Positions 8,923 to 18,591 of a DNA stretch of 64,000 nt are shown here, piece by piece. Below the pieces are notes generated by a model. It was not told where the DNA came from and made no database searches. It saw only the letters and a list, made by a program, of their open reading frames with translations. The stretch spans positions 1 through 64,000 of the forward strand of contig NZ_VLTJ01000020.1 in assembly GCF_007558815.1 (NCBI RefSeq), given 5' to 3'. Made by a program: the position numbers and the translations under genes. How positions within the stretch are numbered: position 1 is the stretch's first letter; each line of letters starts with the position of its first letter. Source of the DNA: Verticiella sediminum (GTDB taxonomy: Bacteria > Pseudomonadota > Gammaproteobacteria > Burkholderiales > Burkholderiaceae_B).

Positions 8923-9234
8923 TCAGACCGGCATGCTGGAGATTTCCTGGTAGGCGGAGACCAGGCGGTTGCGCACCTGGAGGGTGGTCTGGAAGGCGAT
9001 GCCCGCCTTCTGCATGTCGATCATGACGTCGCTCAACGCGACGCCGGGCTCGCCGAGTTCGAAGGCCTGGGCCTTGGCGTAGGCGGCTTCCTGCGCCTGG
9101 CTCACGCGGGCGAGCGAACGTTGCAGCTCATCGGCGAAGCTCGCGGGCGCCGTGGCCTGGCGCGCCGGCGCGCGCGAGCCTGCTGCCTCGGCCAGTTGAT
9201 GCATCTGCTGGATGACCGAGCCGATCTTGTCCAT
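8923..9234 (-). CDS. fliE: flagellar hook-basal body protein FliE
   Basis: A 103-residue export-gate/rod junction subunit. The conserved C-terminal half ([20 protein letters not shown], then [13 protein letters not shown]) is diagnostic. AAAGGAG/GAGG stands just upstream of the ATG. It is divergent from fliF across a 248-base spacer and followed on the same strand by the aerotaxis receptor (97-base gap). The usual fliE-fliF pairing is therefore head-to-head rather than co-directional. Confidence 0.96.
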   Translation of the reverse strand: MDKIGSVIQQMHQLAEAAGSRAPARQATAPASFADELQRSLARVSQAQEAAYAKAQAFELGEPGVALSDVMIDMQKAGIAFQTTLQVRNRLVSAYQEISSMPV

Positions 9235-9482
9235 GAAACCCTCTCTCCTTTCTAGGTGGAGGGATACTAGCCGACACCGAACGTGAGCATACGTGACAAA
9301 AGCCCATCAAAACCCGGGCTATTCCGCGCATGCCGCAACGACGCCGGCGGCCATAATCTCGCCGCAAGCTCGATCCAGTGCGTCCTTGGAAGCGCACTGG
9401 CCGTTTCGCTCACAACGACAACCGGCCGCATGCCCGATTCGCCCCGCAGCCCCGGCTGCACTGCAACCTTCCTACCGTTGAC
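9235..9482. promoter_or_regulatory. fliE/fliF divergent regulatory spacer
   Basis: 248 bases between head-to-head fliE and fliF. They contain a perfect 8+8 inverted repeat, CCAGTGCG at 9375-9382 and CGCACTGG at 9393-9400, with a 10-base spacer; it is a candidate regulator site. Neither operon shows a sigma-28 box here, as expected for class II genes. No confident -10/-35 pair is visible. Confidence 0.5.
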
Positions 9483-11168
9483 ATGGCTTCCTTGCCGATG
9501 AACGCCGGCAGTACGCTCGAGCCGCTGCTCGCGCGGCTGCGCGCGGCGCCGCGCTTTGCGCTGATCGGCATCGCCGCGCTCGTGGTGGCGCTGCTCGTCG
9601 CCCTCGCGCTATGGAGCCGATCGCCCGACTACCGCGTGCTGTTCGCCGACCTGTCCGAGCGCGACGGCGGCGCCATCGTCGCAGCCCTCGGCCAGATGAA
9701 CGTACCCTATCGCTTCGCCGACGGCAGCGCGGCGATCATGGTGCCGGCCGAGCGCGTGCACGAGACCCGGCTCGCGCTGGCCTCCCAGGGGCTGCCGCGC
9801 GGCGGCTCGGTGGGCTTCGAGCTGCTCGACCAGGGCAAGTTCGGCGCCAGCCAGTTCACCGAGCAGGTGAATTTTCAGCGTGCGCTCGAGGGCGAGCTTG
9901 CGCGCTCCATCGAATCCATCAACGCAGTCGAAAGCGCGCGTGTGCATCTGGCGCTGCCGCGCCAGTCGATGTTCCTGCGCGAACGCCAGCCGCCCACCGC
10001 CTCGGTCATGCTGCAGCTCTATCCGGGGCGCACGCTCGACGAATCACAGGTGGCGGCGATCGGCCACTTGGTGAGCGCCAGCGTGCCCGAGCTCAGCGTG
10101 TCCAACATCTCGGTGGTGGACCAGTTCGGCCGCCTGCTGTCGCTGCCGGGCAGCGACGGACGCGGCGCCGGCACCGCCGAGTTCCGCCGCGTGCGCGACA
10201 TCGAACAGAGCTACGTCCAGCGCATCGAGAGCATCCTGACCCCGATCCTGGGCCCGGGCAACGCGCGCGCCCAGGTCACAGCCGAGGTCGACTTCTCGCG
10301 CCGCGAAGAGACCGTCGAGGTCTACCGCCCCAACCAGGAGCCGGGCCAGGCCGCCATCCGCAGCCAGCAGACCAGCGAATCGGTGCAGTACGGCAACGCC
10401 ATGCCGCAAGGCATCCCCGGCGCGCTCACGAACCAGCCGCCGGCCAACCCCGCCGCACCGATCACCAATCCGCAACAGGCGCCGGACGGGCAAGACCCGG
10501 CGGGTGCGCAGCCCGGCACAGACAACGCAGCGGGCAACCCGGCCGCTGCCGCCGCGGCAACCCAGCCCGCCATCCCGGGCGACGAGCGCCGCGAAGGCAC
10601 GACCAACTACGAACTCGACCGCACCATCACCCACCTGCAGCATGCCACCGGCAAGGTGGCCCGCCTGTCCGTGGCGGTGGTCGTCAATCACGTCCCCGAT
10701 GCAGAAGGCAACCCGCAGCCCATGCCTGCGGAGCGCCTGGACGAACTGCGCGAGCTGGTGCGCCAGGCCATGGGGTACTCGGATGTGCGCGGCGACACGC
10801 TCAACCTGATGCAGAGCGCCTTCCTCGGCCCGATCGAGCAGCCCCTGCCCTGGTGGCGCGAGCCGCTCTACCTGGACCTTGCCAAGACGGTCGGCGGCTG
10901 GCTGCTCTTCCTGGTCATCGCGCTGTGGCTGTGGCTGGGCGTCGCCCGTCCGGCGATCCGCCGCCAGGCCGCGAGCAACGAGGCCAAGGCCGCCGCGGCC
11001 GCGGCCGTCGAGACGCAGCAGAACGACGAAGTCGACGACATGATCGCCGCCGCAACCAAGGCCCGCCAGCAGAGCCGCTACCAGGAGAACCTGGAGACAG
11101 CGCGCGAACTCGCCATGAAGGACCCGCGCGCCGTCGCCGCCGTGCTGCGCAGTTGGATGGAGAAGTGA
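9483..11168 (+). CDS. fliF: flagellar MS-ring protein FliF
   Basis: 561 residues forming the inner-membrane MS ring. N-terminal membrane helix about 22-43 (FALIGIAALVVALLVALALW), YscJ-type ring domains with FELLDQGKFGASQFTEQVNF and INAVESARVHLALPRQS, a Pro/Ala-rich periplasmic loop about 315-365, and a second helix about 470-488. The cytoplasmic C-terminus YQENLETARELAMKDPRAVA docks FliG. The ATG at 9483 (MASLPMNAGS) is taken; the upstream open frame is unlike FliF. The stop overlaps a short open frame (ATGA) that runs through the triplicated repeat into fliG. Confidence 0.96.
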   Translation: MASLPMNAGSTLEPLLARLRAAPRFALIGIAALVVALLVALALWSRSPDYRVLFADLSERDGGAIVAALGQMNVPYRFADGSAAIMVPAERVHETRLALASQGLPRGGSVGFELLDQGKFGASQFTEQVNFQRALEGELARSIESINAVESARVHLALPRQSMFLRERQPPTASVMLQLYPGRTLDESQVAAIGHLVSASVPELSVSNISVVDQFGRLLSLPGSDGRGAGTAEFRRVRDIEQSYVQRIESILTPILGPGNARAQVTAEVDFSRREETVEVYRPNQEPGQAAIRSQQTSESVQYGNAMPQGIPGALTNQPPANPAAPITNPQQAPDGQDPAGAQPGTDNAAGNPAAAAAATQPAIPGDERREGTTNYELDRTITHLQHATGKVARLSVAVVVNHVPDAEGNPQPMPAERLDELRELVRQAMGYSDVRGDTLNLMQSAFLGPIEQPLPWWREPLYLDLAKTVGGWLLFLVIALWLWLGVARPAIRRQAASNEAKAAAAAAVETQQNDEVDDMIAAATKARQQSRYQENLETARELAMKDPRAVAAVLRSWMEK

Positions 11169-11416
11169 TGAGCGCTACCGCCCGGCCGCCCGAAGGTAGC
11201 GCGATGCCTCCCACGGGGAGGATGTCGCGCAGCGACAGGAGGGCTCTTTCCAACGCTACCGCCCGGCCGCCCGAAGGTAGCGCGATGCCTCCCATGGGGA
11301 GGATGTCGCGCAGCGACAGGAGGGCTCTTTCCAACGCTACCGCCCGGCCGCCCGAAGGTAGCGCGATGCCTCCCACGGGGAGGATGTCGCGCAGCGACAG
11401 GAGGATATGCCCGTGA
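11168..11416 (+). CDS. possible 82-residue ORF made of three 27-residue repeats
   Basis: The ATG overlaps the fliF stop (ATGA). Because the DNA repeat is 81 bp (27 codons), the frame stays open through all copies and stops ten bases inside fliG. The units read roughly [20 protein letters not shown]. No homologous family is known to me. The frame may be a by-product of the repeat, or may maintain translation between fliF and fliG. Confidence 0.2.
   Translation: MSATARPPEGSAMPPTGRMSRSDRRALSNATARPPEGSAMPPMGRMSRSDRRALSNATARPPEGSAMPPTGRMSRSDRRICP
11173..11404 (+). repeat. 81-bp tandem repeat, 2.9 copies, with stem-loops
   Basis: Copies start at 11173, 11254 and 11335; the third is cut at 11404, where fliG begins. 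The copies are nearly identical: the middle one differs in the second stem loop (CATGGGG against CACGGGG). Each holds a CGCTACC/GGTAGCG stem around a 15-base loop, a CCTCCC/GGGAGG stem, and GACAGGAGG. In the third copy the AGGAGG serves as the fliG ribosome site. The 19-mer CCGCCCGGCCGCCCGAAGG of the first stem-loop recurs exactly in the element at 34045. Confidence 0.95.
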
Positions 11417-12408
11417 ACCAGGACGCTCTGAACCGCAGCGCCATCCTCATGATGACGCTGGGCGAGGACGCCGCGGCCGAGGTGTTCAAGCATCTCTCGG
11501 CGCGCGAGGTGCAGCAGATCGGCTCGGCCATGGCCAGCCTCAAGCAGGTCAGCCGCGAGGAAGTCAGCCAGGTACTGGAAGATTTCCGCCAGGAAGCCGA
11601 CCAGTTCATGGCCGTGACGCTGGGCTCGGACGAGTACATCCGTTCAGTCCTGACCAAGGCGCTGGGCACCGATCGCGCCGCCGGCCTGATCGAGGACATC
11701 CTCGAAGCCAACAACTCGGCGAGCGGGGTCGACGCCCTCAACTGGCTGGAACCCGGCATCGTGGCCGAGCTGGTGCGCGACGAGCATCCGCAGATCATCG
11801 CCACCATCCTGGTCCACCTGGAGCGCGACCGCGCCGCCGAGGTGCTGACCATGCTCGACGAGCGCCTGTGCAACGACGTGGTCATGCGCATCGCCACCTT
11901 CGGCGGCGTGCAGCCCGCGGCGCTGCAGGAACTCACCGAGGTGCTCAACGAGGTGTTCTCGGGCCAGGGCGCCAAGCGCAGCCGCATGGGCGGCGTGCGC
12001 ACCGCCGCCGAGATCATCAACATGATGAACACCTCGCAGGAAGAGGCCGTGATCGGGTCGCTGCGCGAGCGCGACACCGACCTCGCGCAGAAGATCATCG
12101 ACGAGATGTTCGTCTTCGAGAACCTGGCCGACGTGGAAGACCGCGGGATCCAGTTGCTGCTCAAGGAAATCGACAACGACGCGCTGATCGTCGCCTTGAA
12201 GGGCGCGCCCGAGCCGCTGCGCGAGAAGTTCCTGCGCAACATGTCCAACCGTGCGGCGCAGATGCTGCGCGAGGATCTGGAAGGCATGGGGCCGGTGCGG
12301 CTCTCGCAAGTCGAGGGCGAGCAGAAGAAGATCCTGCAGGCCGCGCGCCGCCTGGCCGAGACGGGCCAGATCACGCTGTCTCAGCGCGGCGACGACGCCT
12401 ATGTCTGA
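11407..12408 (+). CDS. fliG: flagellar motor switch protein FliG
   Basis: 333-residue rotor protein. The middle domain carries the EHPQ motif ([15 protein letters not shown]). The C-terminal torque helix region ([20 protein letters not shown] ... [13 protein letters not shown]) holds the charged residues that face MotA. AGGAGG, from the third copy of the upstream repeat, lies five bases before the ATG, so translation initiation depends on repeat-borne sequence. The gene overlaps fliH by eight bases. Family length is normal. Confidence 0.97.
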   Translation: MPVNQDALNRSAILMMTLGEDAAAEVFKHLSAREVQQIGSAMASLKQVSREEVSQVLEDFRQEADQFMAVTLGSDEYIRSVLTKALGTDRAAGLIEDILEANNSASGVDALNWLEPGIVAELVRDEHPQIIATILVHLERDRAAEVLTMLDERLCNDVVMRIATFGGVQPAALQELTEVLNEVFSGQGAKRSRMGGVRTAAEIINMMNTSQEEAVIGSLRERDTDLAQKIIDEMFVFENLADVEDRGIQLLLKEIDNDALIVALKGAPEPLREKFLRNMSNRAAQMLREDLEGMGPVRLSQVEGEQKKILQAARRLAETGQITLSQRGDDAYV

Positions 12409-13150
12409 ACGTACCGCCAACCTGCCGGTCGCCCGCATCCCGCGCGAGCGCGTGCGGGAATGGCGCCGCTGGCAGACCACCGATCTTGCCGTACCGCAGG
12501 CGCCGCGCGCCACGCCCGAGCAGCTCGCGGCCGAGCGCGCACGCCGCGAGGCCGCGCGCCGCGAAAGCGAACTCGACGCCCTGCGCGAGGCCGCGCGCCA
12601 GGCCGGCCACGCCGACGGCCATGCCCAGGGTCTGGCGCAAGGGCTCGCCGAGGGCCGTGCGCAGGGCCAGGCCGAAGGCCGCACCACCGCCCTGGCCGCC
12701 GTGCGCGAGGAAGAGCAGGCCCGGATGGCCGAGCGGGTCGCCGCGCTCGACACCTTGCTGACGAACTGCGAGCGGGACATCGCCCGCCTTGCCGCCGACA
12801 CCGCGCCGGCGCTGACCCAGCTCGCGCTGGCCGTCGCCCGGCGCATCGTGGCCGAGGAGCTGCGCGTACGCCCCGAGGCCATCCTGAGCGTGGTCGAGGC
12901 CGCACTCCAGGATGCCCCCGCCGACACGCGGGTGCGCATCCACGTCCACCCGGACGACGCCGCGATCCTGCACGCACACATGCAGTCCCGGCTGGACGAG
13001 CATGGCTGGCGCGCGGTTCCGGATTCCGCGGTGACGCGCGGCGGCTGCCGTCTGCTCACCAGCTACGGCGAAATCGACGCCAGCTTGCAGACCCGCTGGT
13101 CGCACATCGCCGCCGATCTGGGCAGCACCGCGCCATGGACCGCGAGCTGA
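12401..13150 (+). CDS. fliH: flagellar export regulator FliH
   Basis: 249-residue stator of the export ATPase; it holds FliI as a FliH2-FliI complex and docks it at FlhA/FliN. Residues about 67-92 contain the Gly-spaced repeat ([20 protein letters not shown]) that is the GxxxG signature of FliH. The C-terminal part ([20 protein letters not shown] ... [20 protein letters not shown]) resembles the V/F-ATPase stator fold. The start overlaps the end of fliG and the end overlaps fliI by 16 bases. Confidence 0.95.
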   Translation: MSERTANLPVARIPRERVREWRRWQTTDLAVPQAPRATPEQLAAERARREAARRESELDALREAARQAGHADGHAQGLAQGLAEGRAQGQAEGRTTALAAVREEEQARMAERVAALDTLLTNCERDIARLAADTAPALTQLALAVARRIVAEELRVRPEAILSVVEAALQDAPADTRVRIHVHPDDAAILHAHMQSRLDEHGWRAVPDSAVTRGGCRLLTSYGEIDASLQTRWSHIAADLGSTAPWTAS

Positions 13151-14568
13151 ACCCCCCCGAGGCTGGCGCGGGCAACCGGCTCGCCCAGGGCTGGCTCGCC
13201 ACGCTGCCCCGCCTGCATGCGAAGCTCGCGCACTGCCCCGTCAGCACGCCCTCGGGCCGCGTCACCCGGGCCACCGGGCTGGTCATCGAGGCCACCGGGC
13301 TGCGCCTGCCGGTGGGCGCGGCCTGCCGCATCGAGATCCAGGGCAGCGAGCAGGCGGCCAGCGCCGAGGTGGTGGGCTTCGACGGCCATACCCTCTACCT
13401 GATGCCGCAACAGGACACCTCGGGCCTGCGCCCGGGCGCACGCGTGTCTGCCGAGCCGGCCCCGTGCGAACCGGACGACCCGGCCGGCGGACAGGGCCGC
13501 CGCCTGCCCGTGGGCGAGGCCCTGCTCGGACGTGTCCTGGACGGCGCCGGCAATCCGCTGGACGGTCTGGGCCCGCTCGTGGGCGCGGAGTATGCCGGCC
13601 TGGTCACGCCGCCCGTGAACCCGCTCTCGCGCGCGCCCATCGCCGACGTGCTGGACGTGGGCGTGCGCGCCATCAACGGCCTGCTCACCGTGGGCCGCGG
13701 CCAGCGCATGGGGCTATTCGCCGGTTCGGGCGTGGGCAAGAGCATGCTGCTCGGCATGATGGCGCGATACACGCGCGCCGAGGTCATCGTGGTCGGTCTG
13801 ATCGGCGAACGCGGCCGCGAGGTCAAGGACTTCATCGAGAACATCCTCGGCCCGAGCGGGCTCGCGCGCGCAGTGGTCGTCGCCGCGCCGGCCGATGTGT
13901 CGCCGCTGCTGCGCCTGCAGGGCGCGGCCTACGCCACGCGCCTCGCGGAATACTTCCGCGACCAGGGCCGCGACGTGCTGCTCATCATGGATTCGCTCAC
14001 GCGCTACGCCATGGCGCAGCGCGAGATCGCGCTCGCCATCGGCGAGCCGCCCGCCACCAAGGGCTATCCGCCGTCGGTCTTCGCCAAGCTGCCCATGCTG
14101 GTCGAGCGCGCCGGCAACGGCAAGGCGCGCGCGGACGGCCGGTTCGGCTCGATCACCGCCTTCTACACCGTGCTGACCGAAGGCGACGACCAGCAAGACC
14201 CGATCGCCGACTCGGCGCGCGCCATTCTCGACGGCCACATCGTGCTTTCGCGCAGCCTGGCCGAGTCCGGCCACTATCCGGCCATCGACATCGAAGCCTC
14301 GATCTCGCGCGCGCTCACCGCGCTGATCGAGCCGGCGCAGTTCCAGCAGGTCAGCCGCTTCAAGCAGGCCTTGTCGCGCTATCAGCGCAACCGCGATCTG
14401 ATCGCGGTCGGCGCCTATGCGGCCGGCAACGATCCGCAGTTGGACGAGGCCATCGCGCTGTACCCGCGGCTCGCCGACTACCTGCAGCAGGACCTCGGCC
14501 AGAACGTGGGCTACCCCGAAGCCGTCGCCCACCTGGGCACGCTCTTTCCCAAGATGAAGCATGGCTAA
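13135..14568 (+). CDS. fliI: flagellum-specific ATPase FliI
   Basis: 477-residue hexameric ATPase energising substrate unfolding at the export gate. Walker A AGSGVGKS at 196-203, the family motif [13 protein letters not shown], Walker [17 protein letters not shown], and the C-terminal helical domain are all present. The start MDREL is the first ATG that preserves the FliI N-terminus. The open frame extends much further upstream only as a shadow of fliH. It overlaps fliH by 16 and fliJ by 8 bases. Confidence 0.97.
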   Translation: MDRELNPPEAGAGNRLAQGWLATLPRLHAKLAHCPVSTPSGRVTRATGLVIEATGLRLPVGAACRIEIQGSEQAASAEVVGFDGHTLYLMPQQDTSGLRPGARVSAEPAPCEPDDPAGGQGRRLPVGEALLGRVLDGAGNPLDGLGPLVGAEYAGLVTPPVNPLSRAPIADVLDVGVRAINGLLTVGRGQRMGLFAGSGVGKSMLLGMMARYTRAEVIVVGLIGERGREVKDFIENILGPSGLARAVVVAAPADVSPLLRLQGAAYATRLAEYFRDQGRDVLLIMDSLTRYAMAQREIALAIGEPPATKGYPPSVFAKLPMLVERAGNGKARADGRFGSITAFYTVLTEGDDQQDPIADSARAILDGHIVLSRSLAESGHYPAIDIEASISRALTALIEPAQFQQVSRFKQALSRYQRNRDLIAVGAYAAGNDPQLDEAIALYPRLADYLQQDLGQNVGYPEAVAHLGTLFPKMKHG

Positions 14569-15016
14569 GCCACAACCGCTGGACACCCTGGTCGAACTCG
14601 CCACCGAGAAGGTGGATACGGCTGCCCGCGAACTCGGCCTGCTGCAGGGCCGCCGGCAGGAGGCCGAGCGCCAGTTGCGCATGCTCGAGCAATATCTCGC
14701 CGACTACCGCACCCGTCTGCAGCAGTCGATCCAGCAGGGGCTCTCGGCCGCGGCCTGGCAGAACTACCAGCGCTTCATCGTCACGCTCGAGGCGGCCATC
14801 GGCGAACAGCAGGGCGTGCTCGCGCATGCCGAGGCCCAGCTCGACGATGGCCGGCGCAACTGGCAGCAGCACAAGACCCGCCTGAACGCCTACGACACGC
14901 TGCTCGAACGCCGCGAGCAGGCGATCGTCATCCAGACCGGACGCCGGGAACAGCGTGCGACGGATGAAGTCTCGGCTCGCCTCGCGCGCCGGCAGCACAT
15001 GGAGAAACGCACATGA
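14561..15016 (+). CDS. fliJ: flagellar export stalk/chaperone-escort protein FliJ
   Basis: 151-residue, almost wholly coiled-coil protein ([20 protein letters not shown] at the start, a basic tail RRQHMEKRT) that acts as the central stalk of the FliI hexamer and recycles export chaperones. Position between fliI and fliK and overlap with both (ATGG at the fliI stop, ATGA at the fliK start) support the call. Confidence 0.93.
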   Translation: MAKPQPLDTLVELATEKVDTAARELGLLQGRRQEAERQLRMLEQYLADYRTRLQQSIQQGLSAAAWQNYQRFIVTLEAAIGEQQGVLAHAEAQLDDGRRNWQQHKTRLNAYDTLLERREQAIVIQTGRREQRATDEVSARLARRQHMEKRT

Positions 15017-16437
15017 ACATTGCCCACGCCATGGCCCAGCCGGCGGCGCCGGCCGAAGCCGGCACCCCGGCCGAAGCGAAGAGCGGCGACGGCGACGCCT
15101 TCGGGCGCCTGCTGCGCGAACAGCGCGGGGCGCAGGCCACCGACAGCAAAGAGGCGGCCCCGGACGCACCCGCGCCGCGCGCCGCCGACGCCGACGTCAG
15201 CACCGGCACCGAGAGCACGGACACCGCTGCCGACACGGCAGCACAGGACAGCGACGTTACAGCCACGGCTCACGCCCAGGCGAACGCCGACGCCGCCGAG
15301 ACGACCGGCGTGCAAGCCTGGATCGCGCTGGCAGCGCGCGCCGCCAGCGACGCCCAGGCGATCGCTGCCGCCCCGCCCTCGTCGGCGCTGGCCGACCAGG
15401 TGCGCTCGCTGACGGAACTGAGCCGGGCCTGGTCGATGCGGGGCCTGGCGATTCCGGCACAGCCGGCGGGCCGCGTCGACGGCGGTGCGGCGCACGCCCC
15501 GCTCATGCGTGACGCCGAAGCGGCCGGACAAGACATCGCACCGTTTGTGCAGACAAGTACCTGGCGCGCCGCCGGCCAGGCCCGGCCAGGCAGCGAGGCG
15601 CCGCCCGCCCCGGCTGCGCGCCGGAGCGCCGACACGACGGCAGCGCCGAACGCGCGCGTCCTTGCCGACCCGGCCGTTCGGCAAGCGGCTGCTGCGCCGC
15701 TCGCCAACGCGCCGGCCGGCCGTGCGCCCGCCGCGGGCGCGGCCGTCGCCGCACGCACGGCGCAGCGCACGCCCAACGACGTCGTGCAAGCGGCGCAATC
15801 GGGCGCCGCCGACGCGGATGCGCGTGCCACCGTCGCCACCGTCAATGTGCAGGGCAACGGCGCTGCCGCAACCGCCGCCGATGCGCCGGCGCCAGCCGCG
15901 CCCCAGGCCGCCTCGGCGTCGCCGGCCGGGATCGCCGGCCTGGCGCCGCCCGTCGCGGCGCCGGCCGCGGCGCGCGCCGATGCTGCGCTGCCTGGCGCCG
16001 TCGTCCAGACGACCCTGCCCGCGCCGGTGGGCAGCGCCCAGTTCGCGCCCGCGCTCGGCCAGCAGCTCGTCACGCTCGGCAGCGCCGGCAATGGCGTGCG
16101 CCACGCCGAGATGCGGCTCGACCCACCCGAGCTGGGGCCGCTGCGCGTGAGCCTGAGCCTGCAGGGAGACCAGGCGAGCGCCGTCTTCCTGGCGACCCAC
16201 CCTGCCACGCGCCAGGCCATCGAGGCTGCGCTGCCGCAACTACAGCAGCAGCTCGCCGATGCCGGCATCCAGCTCGGCCAGAGCAGCGTGGGCGACCAGC
16301 AGGCCTTCGAGCAGCACGCCCGCCAGGCGCAGGGCGGCACAGGGCCCGACGGCGACACCGACGCGGGCGCAAGCGCCGAGCCGACGGCAACATCGGCCAT
16401 GGCCGCGCCGCGCGGCCTGGTCGACACCTTTGCCTGA
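15013..16437 (+). CDS. fliK: flagellar hook-length control protein FliK
   Basis: 474-residue secreted ruler. A long Ala/Pro-rich, low-complexity N-terminal part (about 1-345) is followed by the conserved Flg_hook domain (about 350-445: EMRLDPPELGPLRVSLSLQG, then ATRQAIEAALPQLQQQLADA), which contacts the FlhB C-domain and switches export from rod/hook to filament substrates. ATGA overlap with fliJ. This is the canonical copy by position; a second FliK-like gene lies at 3182-4618. Confidence 0.95.
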   Translation: MNIAHAMAQPAAPAEAGTPAEAKSGDGDAFGRLLREQRGAQATDSKEAAPDAPAPRAADADVSTGTESTDTAADTAAQDSDVTATAHAQANADAAETTGVQAWIALAARAASDAQAIAAAPPSSALADQVRSLTELSRAWSMRGLAIPAQPAGRVDGGAAHAPLMRDAEAAGQDIAPFVQTSTWRAAGQARPGSEAPPAPAARRSADTTAAPNARVLADPAVRQAAAAPLANAPAGRAPAAGAAVAARTAQRTPNDVVQAAQSGAADADARATVATVNVQGNGAAATAADAPAPAAPQAASASPAGIAGLAPPVAAPAAARADAALPGAVVQTTLPAPVGSAQFAPALGQQLVTLGSAGNGVRHAEMRLDPPELGPLRVSLSLQGDQASAVFLATHPATRQAIEAALPQLQQQLADAGIQLGQSSVGDQQAFEQHARQAQGGTGPDGDTDAGASAEPTATSAMAAPRGLVDTFA

Positions 16438-16594
16438 GCGCGCACCGCACGCATGCCGCGGCAATACCGCGAGGTAATGGCAATTCCCCCTGCTGTTCGG
16501 GCGGTTTGCCCTCGCGCGCCGCGCCGATAATGCCCACCATCAACGCGTGTATCCGCCGCAGGCGATGCACGCTCAGCACAGTTCGCCTTCGACA

Positions 16595-17107
16595 ATGCCG
16601 ACACGTTTCACGAACCCGTTTCGCGTCCCCGCTGGCCGACGCGGCGAGCGCCCGGGCCGCCAGCAGGGCAGCCTGGGGCGCCCGTTGCTGGCGCTCGCCG
16701 CACTCGCCGTCCTCGGCGCCTCGGCCAGCGCCATCACCTATTTCGTGACCACGCCGCGCACCGCCACCGCCGTTCAAGCGCCGGCCATGGCGGCCATCCC
16801 GCTGTTCTATCTGCTCGACCCCTTCACCGTCACGCTCACCCGCGACCACAGCGAGCGCCTGCTGCACGTAGGGCTGACGCTGGAGCTGGCCGACGAGGCC
16901 AGCCGCAAGCGCCTGGCCGACTACATGCCGGTGGTCCGCAGCCAGGTCCTGCTGCTCCTGGGCGAGCAGGATGCCGACGCGGTGCAGACGGCCGCGGGCA
17001 AGCGCCAGCTCGCCGCCGACGTGCGCACCACGATCAATGCCATCTTCGAAGGCCGCGGCGGCCCCACCGTCAACAACGTGCTCTTCAACGCCTTCGTGGT
17101 GCAATAG
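16595..17107 (+). CDS. fliL: flagellar basal body-associated protein FliL
   Basis: Inner-membrane protein that rings the stator units and supports torque. One membrane helix (LLALAALAVLGASASAITYF) is followed by a periplasmic FliL domain with FYLLDPFTVTL and the conserved end FEGRGGPTVNNVLFNAFVVQ. Start choice is uncertain: ATG 16595 (170 residues), ATG 16565 or GTG 16547 (186 residues) all keep the frame and none has a strong ribosome site. The short N-terminal basic segment of the 16595 start fits the family best. Two bases separate its stop from fliM. Confidence 0.9.
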   Translation: MPTRFTNPFRVPAGRRGERPGRQQGSLGRPLLALAALAVLGASASAITYFVTTPRTATAVQAPAMAAIPLFYLLDPFTVTLTRDHSERLLHVGLTLELADEASRKRLADYMPVVRSQVLLLLGEQDADAVQTAAGKRQLAADVRTTINAIFEGRGGPTVNNVLFNAFVVQ

Positions 17108-17109
17108 GC

Positions 17110-18135
17110 ATGGCGACCTACGAGGCGATGCTCTCCCAGCAGGAAGTCGATGCCCTGCTGGCCAACGTCAATGGCGACGAAGGGGCCGGTGCAGGCCAGG
17201 CCGAGCGCGAAGGCGACATCCGCCCGTACGATCTGACCTCGCCGGAGCGCATCGTGCGCCGGCGCATGCATGCGCTCGAAGCCATCAACGAGCACTTCGC
17301 GCGCAACATGCGCGCAGCCCTGCTGAACTTCATGCGGCGCAGCGCCGACATCACCGTCGGCACCATCAAGGTCCAGAAGTACTCCGACTTCGAGCGCAAC
17401 CTGCCGGTGCCGAGCAACCTGAACTTGGTGAACATGAAGCCGCTGCGCGGCACGGCGCTGTTCACGTTCGACCCGAACCTGGTGTTCCTGATCATCGACA
17501 GCCTGTTCGGCGGCGACGGCCGCTACCACACGCGGGTCGAGGGGCGCGATTTCACGGTCACCGAGCAGCGCATCATCCGCCGTGTGTTGAACCTCACGCT
17601 GGACTGCTACGGCAAGGCCTGGAACCCCGTCTATCCGGTCGGCTTCGAGTACCTGCGCGCGGAGATGCACACCAAGTTCGCGAGCGTGACCGGGCCCAAC
17701 GAAGTGGTCGTGACCACGACGTTTCGCATCGAGTTCGGCGCCACCGGCGGCGAACTCAACATCTGCCTGCCGTATTCGATGATCGAGCCCGTGCGCGACC
17801 TGCTCACGCGGCCGCTGCAGCAAAGCTCGCTGGAGGCCGTCGACCAGCGCTGGTCGCAACTGCTGACCGACCAGGTGCGCGGCGCGGATGTGGAACTGGT
17901 CGCCGAGTTCACGTGCATCGACACCACCATCGCCGAGTTGCTGAAGCTGCGCGCGGGCGATGTCCTGCCGATCGAGTTGCCGCAACACGTCACCGCGCGC
18001 GCCGACGGCGTGCCCGTGATGCAGTGCACCTACGGCGCCTCGCGGGGGCACTATGCCTTGCGCGTCCAGACGCTGGACGGGAACGAGCCCGCCGCGCCCT
18101 CTTTCCAGAAACCCGAGCAAGCCAAGCATGACTGA
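17110..18135 (+). CDS. fliM: flagellar motor switch protein FliM
   Basis: 341-residue C-ring protein. The N-terminal LSQQEVDALL is the CheY-P docking peptide. The middle CheC-like domain has the FliM signature (IDSLFGGDGRY, VTEQRIIRRVLNL), and the C-terminal SpoA domain pairs with FliN. Immediately downstream of fliL and overlapping fliN by eight bases. Confidence 0.97.
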   Translation: MATYEAMLSQQEVDALLANVNGDEGAGAGQAEREGDIRPYDLTSPERIVRRRMHALEAINEHFARNMRAALLNFMRRSADITVGTIKVQKYSDFERNLPVPSNLNLVNMKPLRGTALFTFDPNLVFLIIDSLFGGDGRYHTRVEGRDFTVTEQRIIRRVLNLTLDCYGKAWNPVYPVGFEYLRAEMHTKFASVTGPNEVVVTTTFRIEFGATGGELNICLPYSMIEPVRDLLTRPLQQSSLEAVDQRWSQLLTDQVRGADVELVAEFTCIDTTIAELLKLRAGDVLPIELPQHVTARADGVPVMQCTYGASRGHYALRVQTLDGNEPAAPSFQKPEQAKHD

Positions 18136-18553
18136 CCCGAACAACGACAAGGACGTAGCCGCGTCCAACAGCGCCGAGGACGATTGGGCGAGCGCGCTGG
18201 CCGAGCAGACGGCAGCCACGCAGGCGGCGCAGGCGGTATTCCAGCCGCTCGAGCGCACGCCCGCACCCGAGCCCGCGGGCGGCGGCGGCCCGGACATCGA
18301 CCGCATCATGGACGTGCCGGTGCAGCTCACGGTCGAGCTGGGACGCACGCGCCTGACCATCAAGAACCTGCTGCAGCTACAGCAGGGCAGCGTGGTCGAA
18401 CTCGACGGCTTGGCCGGCGAACCCATGGACATCTACGTCAACGGCTATCTGATCGCGCAGGGCGAAGTCGTGGTGGTCGAAGAAAGATACGGCATCCGCC
18501 TGACCGACATCATCACGCCTTCCGAACGCATCAGCCGCCTCAACCGTCGCTGA
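18128..18553 (+). CDS. fliN: flagellar motor switch protein FliN
   Basis: 141 residues. An acidic/Ala-rich N-terminal half is followed by the SpoA domain ([40 protein letters not shown]) that forms the C-ring base and receives FliH-FliI. It starts at ATG 18128 inside the end of fliM. Confidence 0.96.
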   Translation: MTDPNNDKDVAASNSAEDDWASALAEQTAATQAAQAVFQPLERTPAPEPAGGGGPDIDRIMDVPVQLTVELGRTRLTIKNLLQLQQGSVVELDGLAGEPMDIYVNGYLIAQGEVVVVEERYGIRLTDIITPSERISRLNRR

Positions 18554-18591
18554 CTTCCACAGCCCGGGCGCTCCGCCCCGCGTCCCACGCC

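Noticed and set aside
6948-9026. 692-codon plus-strand frame opposite the PAS receptor and EAL genes
   Set aside because: Antisense shadow; the product is Gly/Arg/His-rich without motifs, while both minus-strand genes have complete domain signatures.
16473-16490. TGGCA...TGCTG resembling a sigma-54 promoter before fliL
   Set aside because: The GG-to-GC distance is one base too long, and the locus uses FlhDC/FliA control; no sigma-54 activator gene is present in the window.
16523-16530. GCCGATAA, an exact sigma-28 -10 box before fliL
   Set aside because: At the required 11-base spacing the -35 position reads GTTTGCCC, with no TAAA; fliL is also expected to be class II.
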